64,000 nt of DNA from Diaporthe sp. PMI_573 (Eukaryota > Ascomycota > Sordariomycetes > Diaporthales > Diaporthaceae). The stretch is from assembly GCA_021399435.1 (NCBI GenBank), contig JAJTUP010000004.1, positions 248,001 through 312,000 of the forward strand. The letters run 5' to 3'. The translations under genes were made by a program, and so were the position numbers. This document shows positions 44,993 through 55,958 of this stretch, in pieces. Each line of letters begins with the position of its first letter. The stretch's first letter is position 1. Below the pieces are notes generated by a model, which saw nothing but the letters and a program-made list of their open reading frames with translations, made no database searches and was not told the DNA's origin.

Positions 44993-46768
44993 ATGTCTAA
45001 GCAAGAAATGAGATCGTTGGCATTCATCACCCCGATATGTCTCCTCACTTTGACGAGCCTAGTCCTCGTCGCGAGGATTGGAGTGAAGGCAGCCGTCACG
45101 AGAGCTTTTGAGTTGGAAGATGGTAAGCAAGCAGACAAAACAGATCGAGCCCCATGCACCACATCCCCACCCGTTGGACACGTTATCGGACCATGTCTCG
45201 ATTTGTGGGCCATACCTCGAAACTTTCCAGATGATACCCGGATATACTCGGATGGGTTGCAATGAACAGCGTTATGGCTATGATGTATTAACAGGGCTTT
45301 GTGTTATTTGTGGTCGACAAACGCATGACAGTCCTCATCATTGAAAGTTGCTGACAGCTCGTCCAATCTCAGGCCTCATAGTCATGAGCTTTGTACGCAG
45401 ACCTAACTCATGATGTCGGGAACATCAATTGACTTTTCAGATATTCACCCTCGTGCTCAATGTGAGCGTGTGTCTCTGTGAGTGTCGCCGATGACTCCCT
45501 ATTGATGATGATGAGCATATGATTGACGGTGTGACAAAGTGACCGCCTTGGGCCTCGGACAACACATGAACGAGGTCGACCCGGAAAATCTGTCCGCATT
45601 CATCAAGGCAAGCAGGAGCCTTCGTTGTTGGCTTCGCATCATGGCGACTAATCGCAATGGCAGGTTTCGATAGTAGCGGCTATATGCTACAGCATGAGCC
45701 TGATCCTCGCGAAGGCGGCCATCCTGGATCATTATCTCCGAGTTCTTGACAGTAACAAAAGCAAAGCGCGGCTGTTCCTCAAGCGAATACTTGTTTCACT
45801 ACTTATCGTGCAGGGAGCTGAAGAGACACTTGTGTCCCTGTTCTCATGTCAGCCACAAACGGGCAAGGCTATTGTGAGACTCAATGGGGTCTGCTTCGAA
45901 CAGCGGCCGATGTGGTTTACCGGGTTCACGTTGAACCTGATCTTTGATCTTGTATTGTTTCTCCAGCCGATGGCAGCACTCTGGAATAGACGCAGGTTGC
46001 CTCTGTCGGAAAAGATCGGCCCACTACTGAGTCTCCTCGGCATTTCCTTGTGAGTCGGGACCCGAGACACAAGATACCAATAGATCGAAGGACAGCGTAA
46101 TGCTGACTGTATACACGCAGGGTTTCCGTGACAACGGTCGGGCGCGCAGCAGTGGTCGTCAATATAAGTAACGACATCACATGTAAGGTCTCCGTATCAT
46201 GTTGATGTTTTATGGTGTTTGTTAACAGTCCACTAAAGATGATTACCCTGTGCCACTCATCTGGTCAGTAGCAGAGGCCGACGCCATTGTGCTGTATTCG
46301 ACCCTGCCGTCTTTCTTGATTCTATTCAAGGCACTGCGCAAGGCAGGCCGCAGCAAGGACAAGCAATCGAGCCACACGAGGCAGAGCACCAGCTTGTCGA
46401 ACATGAGTCCGGTGCACAGCGAGGGGACTGGATCCCACGAGCTCTTGACCCCAGTAGAACCGCACCCAGGGCAGCCTGTGCAGCTGCACGGGGGCCTGGG
46501 GCCAACTCCGGGGGAGCGGGTCTCATGGATCGAGAAGACCCAGGCGTTTCCGGTAGGAGAGAGGAGCCAGCAGGAAATGACGAGGCGACAGATCGGTACG
46601 ACCAGCGTGGTCGAGGTGCTTCCGAAAGCGTTGGCGCCTTCTGGTGAGGCGGTCGAGGTTGAGCATGGCGGAATAATGGTGACAACGACAGTCAGGAGGG
46701 AAACGGCCCGGGACCCGGAATATCAGACCTGGGAAGATACGAGTCTGCCGCCTAGCACACTATTGTAA
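44993..46768 (+). CDS. PTH11/SAT4-like rhodopsin-domain membrane protein
   Basis: Clear exons are 45441-45477, 45540-45607, 45664-46049, 46121-46182 and 46239-46768. They join in frame, with a GC-AG intron (donor GCAAGC) at 45608-45663. A first exon, 44993-45122, encodes a helix ending RAFELED, as in PTH11-like receptors before their second helix. Its donor (GTAAGC) leaves phase 1, while the next clear exon needs phase 0. A small exon must therefore lie between 45123 and 45440, or the gene is damaged; I could not resolve this. Later parts show TALGLGQHM, SMSLILAKAAIL and FNLIFD-type segments, LPLSEKIGPLLSLLG and VGRAAVVVN, which match the fungal rhodopsin (SAT4) family. A cytosolic Ser/Thr/Glu-rich tail of about 145 residues follows. 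The likely role is plasma-membrane signal reception; the ligand is unknown. Confidence 0.68.
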
Positions 46769-47147
46769 TTTGGAATAGCGAAATACCGTGCCCGCAGAGC
46801 ACCTGAAAACCTCGTGAGAGCGAGCAAGATAGTCGGCATTGAAGCTAGGACGGGCGTGATCCTCTTAATGAGTGTATCACTCCACTTACACCAAATTTCC
46901 CGAGCTCGCCGGATTTGGAAGATCCGTGCTCGCGAATGAGTAAGCTAAGCTGCTTTCTTGGACGGCTCCCTTCCAGATCATCAAACCTGAGCGCCATCTC
47001 ACATCACATCACATCGATTACGTGCCTTCGCGTTTGAATTACGGGTCAGTCTCGCCGACTGCACGAAGTTGCCCAGCTTCGAAGACGTCACATATAGTCG
47101 TGAGGTGCATCACCGCAATCCGCGACTAGTATCGCTTTCTAACAAAG
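46769..47147. other. Intergenic, no gene recognised
   Basis: About 380 bp. A short ACATC repeat (CACATCACATCACATCG, around 47000-47017) is the only feature noticed. Confidence 0.5.
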
Positions 47148-47602
47148 ATGTACCTCGACGACCGAGTCTGATGTGGTAGAGCCTCCAGAGGGAGGATGGC
47201 CCAACATCTCCGCAGAAACGATGCACGGCCTCGGCAAGACGGACGAGGTAGTCCAGCTGCTGCGCCACCTGCCTGACATACGCAGCGGCGAGCGGGCGCG
47301 GGGAAGGGCCCTGGGTTGAGTTCGCCAACTGGACGGACACTGCGAGCGAGCGCGGCATCGCCTCCGAGGAGGAGGAGGGCGAGCCCGCACGGGTCTGTTC
47401 CGAGCCGGCCGAGTACGTGGACAGCATCTCGCCGCAGGTGATTAGCTTCACGTCTAACGAGAGCTAGCTGGGAGGCATTTTCGTGCTCGATACGGATGGT
47501 GGCATTGTGCACTGGTATGGGTGCTACGGCGAGCTGAACTACTCCGAGGACGCGATTGAGGATGACCCGTATGACTGGGCGCCGGAGGACGAGGCGGAAT
47601 GA
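47148..47602 (+). pseudogene. Broken gene of an uncharacterised fungal family
   Basis: Protein-like sequence is spread over two frames. First comes EPPEGGWPNISAETMHGLGK and TDEVVQLLRHLPDIRSGE. After a frame change near 47300 it continues VEFANWTDTASERG, YVDSISPQVISFTS, then past an in-frame TAG (47465-47467) as LGGIFVLDTDGGIVHWYGCY and DDPYDWAPEDEAE, with a stop at 47600-47602. The order 'GGWPNI..E.M.GLGKTD.V..LLRHLP' then 'LDT..GIV.W' then 'YDWAPE' recalls hypothetical proteins common in plant-pathogenic Sordariomycetes, reminiscent of SMI1/KNR4-like folds, but I cannot name the family firmly. One frameshift, one nonsense codon and no clear start or C-terminal end mark it as a relic. Confidence 0.55.
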
Positions 47603-49025
47603 ATGGCAGCGGCCTTTGTTCCCACCACTTCAATAACTGTACACGATGTCTACACTCCCTCAGGGCCCGGCCGAGAAGGGTAAATTGTTCTGGTCCAGGA
47701 AGTCCACCGTCAGGATGGCTGACCAGACCTGGATAAATATTAGTATGAAAAAGGCGAGAACACGGTCCCATTCCGGGCCAAAGTGAGCGAAGTTGCATGG
47801 AAGATGACAGGTATTTTGCCAATCGATATTGAGGATGTTCTCTGTTATTTTTTGAATGTTGTTTTCGTGCCAAAATCTTGTGGATGCTATATGTGACCAG
47901 AACTGCTGGGTCTTGTGTGATGAATCAATCCGAGCCATTGTAACATGAAAAGTAACGGAAGAAAAAGTACTCGTGAGCATGGCACCTTGACGTGCGTCAT
48001 ATGGGTTGTTGGTATGCAGTGGCGAGTATGTCGAGTCTTGGAAGTAGTTTCGGATGTAAGCAATTGTGCCAGAGAACTGTGGCTCATTTGCAACGGCATC
48101 GAATTGGCCCGTCCTGTTTCTGGCAGTGTATGCGGACAGTGAGTGTCAGTCAGACACATACGACCACATCACATTGGAGCAGCCAAGACCGTGGCTGGTG
48201 GATCCCTGTCAGGGGAAGGAAGGCACACTGGCTTGGATGGCACTGGACCTTCTCGGGACGGCAGACGGGAAGGAACTAGCCTGCACTTGCTGGGCACCCT
48301 AGCACCCAAGTCAACTAGACCGCTTGGGGCCACAGCAAGAGGGATGATAGCGAGTCAATCAATCATCAATCATCAATCTCCTTTAATCGTACACCGAGTG
48401 GCCCATCTCGACCGCCCAAATCCCTCCTCCTCCACCAAACCCACCGACAAACATCTGAAAAGAGAACAGTCGATCGTTTCCCTCTTGTGCTGCTGGGCCA
48501 ACTCCTCACCCACATCCGCTCGTTTCAACAAAAGTGGCCCTGTCCAAGGTGGCCCTTGCAGACCACCTGTTACTTCTTTTTTGTTGGCAGCTTGTCTCTG
48601 TCTGCTCGTCCCACGTCTTCTTCTTGTCAACCTCGATACCGATTAATCCGACCTCGTCCTCCCTCCAGGCAGGCAATTGATCTATCCTTCCTTTTCTCTT
48701 TCTGTCTCTCTCTCCCTCCCTCCGTCCACCATACCAGCAGCATATACGATCAGCTGCCAGATCGACCAAGAAAAACCAACATTCCTGCCCCCACCACACC
48801 ACCCCGATTAGCTCGCTCCTCAAGCGAGATCAACCAAGACCAATACAGTGGGGCCATCTGCCGTGGCTGGAACAGGTGGACCTGGACACGTGGAGTCTGG
48901 AAGAAAAGAAGCTCTGGAGACACACCTGGTCGGACCCGGATAGGAGACGCGCCTGCTGCAGGCCCGGACTGGACTGGAATACCCAGTACTACTGTGTAGA
49001 ACCTTGGCCATTCCTCTCTGCTGCC
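47603..49025. other. Intergenic with probable long 5' UTR of the DUF3405 gene
   Basis: About 1.4 kb. The last 600 bases are C/T-rich with repeated CTCC/TCTC runs (about 48650-48730), as seen in promoters and leaders of highly expressed fungal genes. The frame of the DUF3405 exon is open upstream to 48876, but no better start is evident. Confidence 0.5.
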
Positions 49026-51350
49026 ATGAGAGAAGGCGACGTCTTGCCTTACGACGACAACAACCACACCCACACCCACCACCGACGCCACTCCACAAAG
49101 TTACAAACCTCATCTGGCGGCCACAACGACTTCGAGCCCCCGCCCCAACAACCTCCCCCCTCCCACTCCTCCCGGCCCCTGCCGTCCTTGCTCGTGAAGG
49201 CGTGCAGGAACATGCATCCGCCCTCCTTCAAGCAGCTCCTCACAACATGTATCATCCTCACAGTCTGCCTCTTCCTCTACAGCAGACGACTATGGGCCGT
49301 CCCAACATCACAAACCCATGACGAGTGGGCAAAACCCCCGCCTGCCCCCATACAGGACCACTCACCTGCAGACCCTACCGTCCCACGACCACCCGACGGC
49401 GAAAAGGTCGAGCACCAGACACCCTTCCAGCAGATCCCCTACCACTGGAACGACTACCAACCGTGAGCCTCCCATTGTCCTGCCCCCAATTGGCCCAGCA
49501 ATGGGCCCGCCTGTCAACCTGCTAACCTGTGCTCACCCACCACCAGCCTCCAAGCTTTCTTCCACGGAGTCCGTACTCTCGTCGACTACAAGCGATGGGT
49601 CCCCGAGCAGCTCCAAGAGTCTGCCAACCTCAAGGTCGCCGACAAGATCCCCCTACAGCCCACAGTAGCGAACCCCTACGCTCATCTCGACGGCGTCCAG
49701 ACCTGCTTCCTCGACGAACAAGGCACCGTCCCGGCTCCCGATATCATCTCCTACCCCGGCGTCCCTGCGAGCATGCCCGCGCCCTACTTTGGCGGCTATG
49801 AAGAGCTTGGTCTGGCCCCAAACCAGTGCTTTGAGCGTTTTGGCAGACTCGGCCCATATGGCTATTCATATTCAAAGGCGGAGGGCGGCTTCGAGCTCGG
49901 GTCTGTCCCGTCCGACGAGCCAGCGCTGGAGAAGATGATCCCCAAGTTCAACTACGCCAATATCAAGTGGGACCAAGTGCAGAAGAGGTGTCTCGAGAAG
50001 AACCGAGAGCGGTTTGGATTGGACAAGGACGCTGTGAACAAGCCCGATGGCGCATTGTCGAGGCTGTGGTCCCAGGCCGAGAAGATTGCCGGCAAGAAGA
50101 CCCTGGCCCGAAACGCCCTCGTCCTGCGCGCCTGGACCGGCATCGAGTGGTCACCCATGCGCATCATCACCACCAGGTCCCTCATCACCGAGCTGTCTCT
50201 CAAGACCGGCGGGCAGTACGATGTCCACATCCTGATGCACGTCACTGACGACTCGATCGACATTTCGAACCCGGAGACAGCGCGCAAGATGGTCCAGGAG
50301 AACATCCCCGAGGAGTTCTGGGACATCACCACCCCCTGGTCCGTCCCCGCAATGACCGAGTACTACCCTGGCTTCACCGAGGACATGACCATCGAGAACG
50401 ACAGCGGCAAGCCGCTGTACAGTGTCTACCGCGTCCCGCACTTTGCCCTGCAGTGGTTCGCCCAGCACCACCCCGGGTACGAGTTCTTCTGGAACTGGGA
50501 GCTGGACCTGCGCTACACGGGCAACTACTTTGAGTTCTTTGACGCCGCTGCCAAGTGGTCCGACAAGCAGCCGCGCAAGTACCTGTGGGAGCGCAACGAG
50601 AGGTACTGGATCCCCGGGCTGCACGGGAGCTGGGAGGACTTCGTCAAGCACGTCGAAAAGGAGACCAAGGCCAGCAACTTCCCAAGCCCCTGGGGCCCCA
50701 TCTTCAACGACGGCGTCGTGGACACATCCACGTTTCCTCCCCACCCGATGGAGAAGGACAACTACGAGTGGGGCGTGGGCGAGCCGGCTGACCTCATCAC
50801 CCTCAACCCCCTCTTCGACCCCGAGAAGAACGCGTGGTGTCTGCGCTACGACATCACGGGCTACAACAAGTCGGTCCCGCCGCGCCGCACCTCCATCATC
50901 ACCATTGGCCGTTTCTCGCGCCGGCTGCTGCAGGCCATGCACGAGGAAGCCTCCCGGAACAAGCACACCATGTTCCCCGAGATGTTCCCGGGGTCCATCG
51001 CCCTGCACCACGGCCTCAAGGGCGTGTACATCCCACACCCCGTCTACTTCGACCGCCGCTGGCCACTGGACAGGCTCGACTCGGTGTTCAACAAGGCAGA
51101 GACACCAGAGACGAGCGTGTACTACTTCCCCTTCACCCCGGGCACGGGTGAGGCCAACTTCCTGACGGCGAGCTACTACTACAACACCGAGTTTGGCCCA
51201 CCACTGTGGCACCGATGGCTGGGCAGGGAGTCCGGTGGCGCCGGTGGACCCGAGGCCGAGAAAGAGTCGGGCCGCATGTGTCTGAGGGGTGCACTGATCC
51301 ATCCTGTGAAGCAGGACCTGGCCGCAGACAAGGCCATCGGGGCGACGTAA
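49026..51350 (+). CDS. DUF3405 type II membrane protein
   Basis: Two exons (49026-49462 and 49547-51350, 84-bp GTGAGC/CCAG intron) encode 746 residues. A His/Pro-rich cytosolic head (about 1-65) is followed by one membrane anchor at about 70-86 (LLTTCIILTVCLFLY), then a Pro-rich stem and a large lumenal domain. That domain carries the DUF3405 blocks: YGYSYSKAEGG, LRAWTGIEWSPMRI, YDVHILMHVTDDS, FFWNWELDLRYTGNY and ITIGRFSRRLLQAMHEE. The topology is that of Golgi glycosyltransferases, and the DxD-like EFFWNWELDLRY segment would suit one, but no activity is established for the family. The C-terminal 40 residues look less conserved. The nearest neighbour is another lumenal sugar-enzyme candidate on the same strand. 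Confidence 0.88.
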
Positions 51351-52165
51351 TATGCTCACGGCTGAGCGCACGTGTCCGCAATGCATTCGGGACGGAGCAT
51401 TGCATATCTGTACGATGATGGCTGGCTGTCATGATCAAGGGTTCTGGTGTTTTTGATTTAGAGTTTTGCTGCATGAAAAGCAGCCCCGGATACCTCATAG
51501 ACTTGTAACGAATACACATTGGTAAATGGATCCGATCCACCAAGTGACTGCCTAGCAGTGGCGGCGACAGTGGCTCGAACCTGTGCTCCTCCCCTCGCCA
51601 TTCAAAGGGATAGCACTGAGGATGCAGGTGGCTGGCAACCACCCGTGGGGAGTCTCGACGTGAAAGGGGTTTGGCTGTGGTCCTAGAGGCAAGTCGCAGT
51701 ACATTGTATTTGGCTGGACACTGACCGACTAAGAAAATTATGTGGTACGGCATCAAACCGCGACTAATGGCAGATTTGTGCCGGTTCGAGGTATCACGGA
51801 GCCCATGTTCCGTCCTACTGGTTACAGTTACAATCTCGGAAGAGCAGGGAACGCTTGGATGAATTGAGAGGGGTTTGGCAGGGCGCAGCTGAAGCACTGC
51901 AAAAGCAGGATCAACAAAGATAAACTGTCCTCGTGCATCCTTTCATTGCCTATCTTTCTGTCTGTCAGTCTGCGCAATTGATGGTGATGCTCACCGTGCG
52001 ATAGGTCGATCGACCAAGCCGTCGTCATTCACGACCCGGACATGAGGTTATGAGACAGAACCGGGGCCGGCTCCAACCACAAGACAGGAATCGCGAGGTG
52101 GCGTTGATGTGGCCAATGCGAGAGAGACGGCGTTCTTTGTGTTGTCGTCGCACTCGTTCCCAGCC
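51351..52165. other. Intergenic, no gene recognised
   Basis: About 815 bp. A tRNA-like B-box on the minus strand near 51570 was considered and rejected. An in-frame ATG at 52109 may be the start of the next gene. Confidence 0.5.
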
Positions 52166-52867
52166 ATGTTCGCGTCGCTCCCACGACAAGGCAAAGCCCT
52201 CGTGCTGGTCTGCGCCATCAGCCTCGTCACAATCTGGACGTACCGCCTCCCGCGCCTCTGCATCTTCGACCAGTGCCCCAATGCGCCCGCCTCCGTCATC
52301 CCGTGCTCCAGCAGGCTTGGCCACCAGCAACAGAGCAACGGCAGCGACCTTGACCTGTCGGCCCCGGACGCGCCGTTCGTCGCCTGGCCCCTGGCCCGCG
52401 TCTGCAGTGAGAACAAGAGGTGGACCCCAGGCCTGGTATTCATCTGCGATAACAACTCGGGCGGCATCGGCAACATCCGCAACTTCATTCTGACCTGCCT
52501 GCGCTACGCTATCGAGGCTGGTGCAACCGGGCTCGCGCTGCCGACCATACAGTCCCGCAGCGCAGCCAAGCTGGCCGACCTGTTCGTGGGCGATCAGCTG
52601 CCGTTCGACTATTTCTTCGACGAGGCGCACTTCCGCCGCGGACTTGCCGAGGCCTGCCCGCAGATCACCGTCTACGGCGCCGACCTCGCCGACGTGCCCG
52701 GGCTGGACGCCGAGAAGCTGCAGGGGAGGCGTGTGGGGCCCATACAGATCACGCCGAACCACTTTGGCCGGAGGGGAGGCTGTGACGTGCGCGACCTGAA
52801 CCGCCACAGCGCACTGTTTGGGGAGCGCTTCCACGCTTTCCTCTGGGAACAGGATGAGAGCCAGCAG

Positions 52868-52898
<31 letters not shown>

Positions 52899-53623
52899 GC
52901 CTGGGGCCCACGGGGGTCTCGAAGCCCAGGCTGGTGAGGATGAACTGGGGCGTGCAGTGGAACTGGCCCGTCCTCCAGGACGGGCCGGAATTCACAGCCT
53001 CCTTTGGAGGGCTGCTGCGGTTCCGGGACGACATCCTCTCCCTGGGCGCAAAGACGGCGGACGCGATGCAGAAGCTGGCAGCGTCGCCGGGCAGGGACGG
53101 GCGCGGCTTCGTGGGCATGCACCTGCGCACCGAGAGCGACGCGCTGGGGACGTGGCCCTCGTTCGAGAACCAGACGGCCGCGTACCTCGCCAGGGGAGCC
53201 GGCCTCGACCCTTCGCCGCCTATCTACGCGTACCTCGCCACGGGGAACGCCACCGAGGCGGCGAAGCTCGCGGCACGGGCGGAGGCGCAGCGGGGGCTGC
53301 GCGTTGTCACCAAGCACGAGCTACTCCGGCTCTCCAACGACGGCGAGGCCGGGGAGCTCCTGCGGCAGCTCGATGCTCTCAGCTGGGACCAGCAGGCGCT
53401 CGTCGACTTCGTGGTGCTGCTGCGGTGCGGCTTCTTCCTCGGCGTCAACCCCAGCTCGTTCAGTATGAACGTCGCGCTCAAGAGGCACCTGAGGGAGGAT
53501 GGCTTGCTCACCCGGCCCTGGAGGATCGGTGATGGAGACGGAGACGGGAGGAGCTGGCTTGTTGGCCGGTACGACAGCTACTGGGAGGACTGGTTGTTTA
53601 TGTATGACTCCTTGTGGCCTTGA
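52166..53623 (+). CDS. O-fucosyltransferase-like type II membrane protein
   Basis: A single exon encodes 485 residues from the ATG at 52166. Starting at 52109 would add 19. The chosen start gives a classic signal anchor, KALVLVCAISLVTIWTY, at about residues 10-26. Family blocks are CDNNSGGIGNIRNFILTCLR near the N-terminal side of the catalytic domain (nucleotide-sugar GG-type loop), RMNWGVQWNWPV, and FVGMHLRTESDA with its HLRTE motif at about 321-325, the GDP-sugar binding Arg block of O-fucosyltransferase-like folds. CGFFLGVNPSSFSMNV corresponds to the last conserved strand. It probably works in the Golgi or ER on proteins or glycans; donor and acceptor are unknown. A polyglutamine run of eight CAG codons lies mid-protein. 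Codon use is strongly GC-rich. Confidence 0.8.
52874..52897 (+). repeat. In-frame (CAG)8 microsatellite
   Basis: Eight perfect CAG codons encode part of a Gln-rich loop in the O-fucosyltransferase-like protein, next to other CAG/CAA codons (SQQQEQ). Length is likely to vary between strains. Confidence 0.9.
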
Positions 53624-54304
53624 TTACTTCGAGATTCGTAATATCTTACTATCCTGCATATCTCAAGCACTGGGTTCTTCATTTGTTCTCGCCAATAACC
53701 TTACCAAAGTACGGAACATATCCAGATAATCTCTCTCAACTGCCGTTGGACACAGTCAACTTGTTACAGTCTGTGTGGATCCATGGGCAACTCATCCAAG
53801 CTGCGTCCGCGGAATTTCACAAAATAAACTCCCTGTGCATATCTGGGCTTCTTGGAGAACAAACACACCCCCGAGCGGATCCTGTTCGGGACACAAAGGA
53901 ATTTGTCACAGATTTGTTCAGTCAAGTCAGTCTTCAGCGATCTGGGAAAAGCCAGATACAGAAGTGTGTCATTCCTCATGGGAAAGTCCGACTTTCAAGC
54001 ATCTATACATGGATCATTGTGTCCAAAACCCGCCTAAGCCTGCTTAAGTCCCTGAGCTTGATGGATTGAAACATACAGTTCGAACATCCGCTATCAGATC
54101 GGCAACCAGGACACGTTTGCTAACAAGGGAATGGGACTTTGCACATTCTAGCAACTCATCACCGATATTTACACCGTTGGTCGCACTGCCACGGATATTT
54201 GCTCAAATATTTTATTTTATTTGCAAAAAGTAAGACATGGTGTCCGGGAATTTCAAAGTACTGCACGCAACGATGATCGTGAATTTTTCTCTCTCTTACA
54301 CTTG
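53624..54304. other. Convergent intergenic region
   Basis: About 680 bp between the converging O-fucosyltransferase-like and SDR genes. No gene recognised; the AT-rich part near 54200 may hold polyadenylation signals. Confidence 0.5.
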
Positions 54305-55093
54305 CTAGAAAGAATGCAAGCCCCCGCTTACATTGACGATATCACCATTTATCCAACCCGCCCCGTCCTCACACAGCATCGCTACCGCCCAGGCAACCTC
54401 AGCCGCCTGCGTGAGCCGCGGGGCGACCGGTGTCGCCTGGGTGAACCCGGCCAGCCTCTTCTTAAACACTTCCGGGGAGCCATTGATGGCAGGGCCGTCC
54501 ACGGGGCCCGGCGCGACGGCGTTGACGGTGCACCCGTACTCTCGCGGCAGCTCGCGGGCCCAGCACTTGGTCATGGAGTCCAGGGCGCCCTTGCTGCCGG
54601 CGTACAGGGTCCACTCCGGGTGCGGGTCGCGCGACGTGGGGCTGATGATGTTGATGACCCTGGAGCCGCCGCCGCCGCCGCGGGAGAGGTGCGGCAGGGC
54701 GGCCTGCGTGAGGAGGGCGGGCCCGCGGGCGTTGAGGTTGAATATGGCGGCCCAGCGCTCGGGCGTCAGGTCCCTCAGCTTGGTGTGGTCGCCCTGCCCG
54801 GCGTTGTTGACGAGGATGTCGATACGCCCAAACTTTTCCACCGCCGCCGCGACGAGCACCGCGGGCCCGTCCACGGTCGACATGTCGGCCTCGACCGCGA
54901 TCGCCTCGGTGGGCAGGGAGTCGCGCACAGCCTCTGCGTCTGCCAGTTGGGCTGGGCCAGGATAATTCAGCACAAGGACGGCACCGCGTGACGAGAGCTC
55001 CCGTGCGATGGCTGCGCCGATGCTCTGGCTCGATCCACTCACGACCGCCACACGGCCTGCTAGGCTAACAGAAGGCGAGTCTTTGGTGTTCAT
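54305..55093 (-). CDS. Classical short-chain dehydrogenase/reductase
   Basis: A single exon encodes 262 residues. The motifs are complete: VAVVSGSSQSIGAA (cofactor loop, about 15-28), LVNNAGQGD (about 94-102), a Ser in NIISPTS (about 148-154), YAGSKGALD with Tyr164 and Lys168, and the APGPVDGPAIN loop. This is the classical SDR fold of the FabG-like/tetrahydroxynaphthalene-reductase-like branch, usually using NADPH on a polyketide, sugar or alcohol. A glycine run (HLSRGGGGGSR) interrupts the usual helix. It is cytosolic, with no targeting signal. The gene is divergent from the P450 at 55959, with 865 bp between starts, suggesting shared control and perhaps a common pathway. Confidence 0.9.
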   Translation of the reverse strand: MNTKDSPSVSLAGRVAVVSGSSQSIGAAIARELSSRGAVLVLNYPGPAQLADAEAVRDSLPTEAIAVEADMSTVDGPAVLVAAAVEKFGRIDILVNNAGQGDHTKLRDLTPERWAAIFNLNARGPALLTQAALPHLSRGGGGGSRVINIISPTSRDPHPEWTLYAGSKGALDSMTKCWARELPREYGCTVNAVAPGPVDGPAINGSPEVFKKRLAGFTQATPVAPRLTQAAEVAWAVAMLCEDGAGWINGDIVNVSGGLHSF

Positions 55094-55958
55094 GTTGCTT
55101 GTACGTGGGCTAACATGATATGGTACGCTCTGTTAACGGGCAGAATAGATCAGGTGAAGCCAGCACAAATATGAATTAAGCTTCCGCTGCCGACACAAGG
55201 TGCGCCGATCGTGTATGAGACCACCCACTTGCCGTGTTTAATACAGGCCAGTCATTGAAGGTGGAGGGTGTGGTAACTACAAGCCGGAAATACGGAAATA
55301 CCATCCCACTCTCCGTAGGTGGCGTCCTTATTCTGAAAGCTCCCGAAGAGAAACCGGTCTCCAAATCTTTCCAATGGTCATGTACCGGTATACAGTGGAA
55401 TGCTGGTGGACGTCGGTGGTGCTCAATCAACCGTAGTTGAGCTTTGAAGGCTGGGATGGGTTAGATTGTGAGCTCGATTGTGGTTGTTTCTAGTTAAACA
55501 TTCCCTACATTTACAAAGGCCCCGCCCAAGGTTGTGCCACCCAACATAATCTTTCATTCAGGATGAGGAACTATATATCATAAAACCGATGAGTGTCCAA
55601 GCCACGTCTAGTAATTCCAAGCACGCATCTCCTCCTTATGCAACTGCCTCCTCCGGCTCCCCACCGGACCTGAGCGGGGAGTTGGTGGGGAGCTGGTGGG
55701 GACCATGTTTGCTACACAGTACCTACGAAAGGGTGTGGTATACATCAATACATAAGCATCTGTCCACTTCCAGGCTCGTCACCATGTGCACAGCGGTGTC
55801 CATTGAAGCCCGATTTCCGACATGTGGGGCCGGCTTGTCCACATATTGCGCCCCTAAGATATCTCCGGGAAGATGACCTATGGAAGAGGCGATATTTATT
55901 ATGTAGTAGACCACATTGGATTTGATTCCCGAAAGTATTCATCACATCAAAAGAAAAG
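55094..55958. promoter_or_regulatory. Shared divergent promoter region of SDR and P450
   Basis: This 865-bp stretch separates two divergent starts. AT-rich patches with TATA-like sequence lie near 55893-55905 (P450 side). No complete operator or transcription-factor site can be named with confidence. Inference from arrangement only. Confidence 0.4.

Noticed and set aside
50151..51386. 411-codon frame antisense to the DUF3405 gene
   Set aside because: Shadow of a GC-rich coding strand with Val/Leu/Gly-rich translation and no domain.
51545..51630. Possible minus-strand tRNA (B-box-like GGTTCGAGCC)
   Set aside because: The T-arm stem does not pair well around it, there is no A-box at the right distance and no acceptor stem could be formed.
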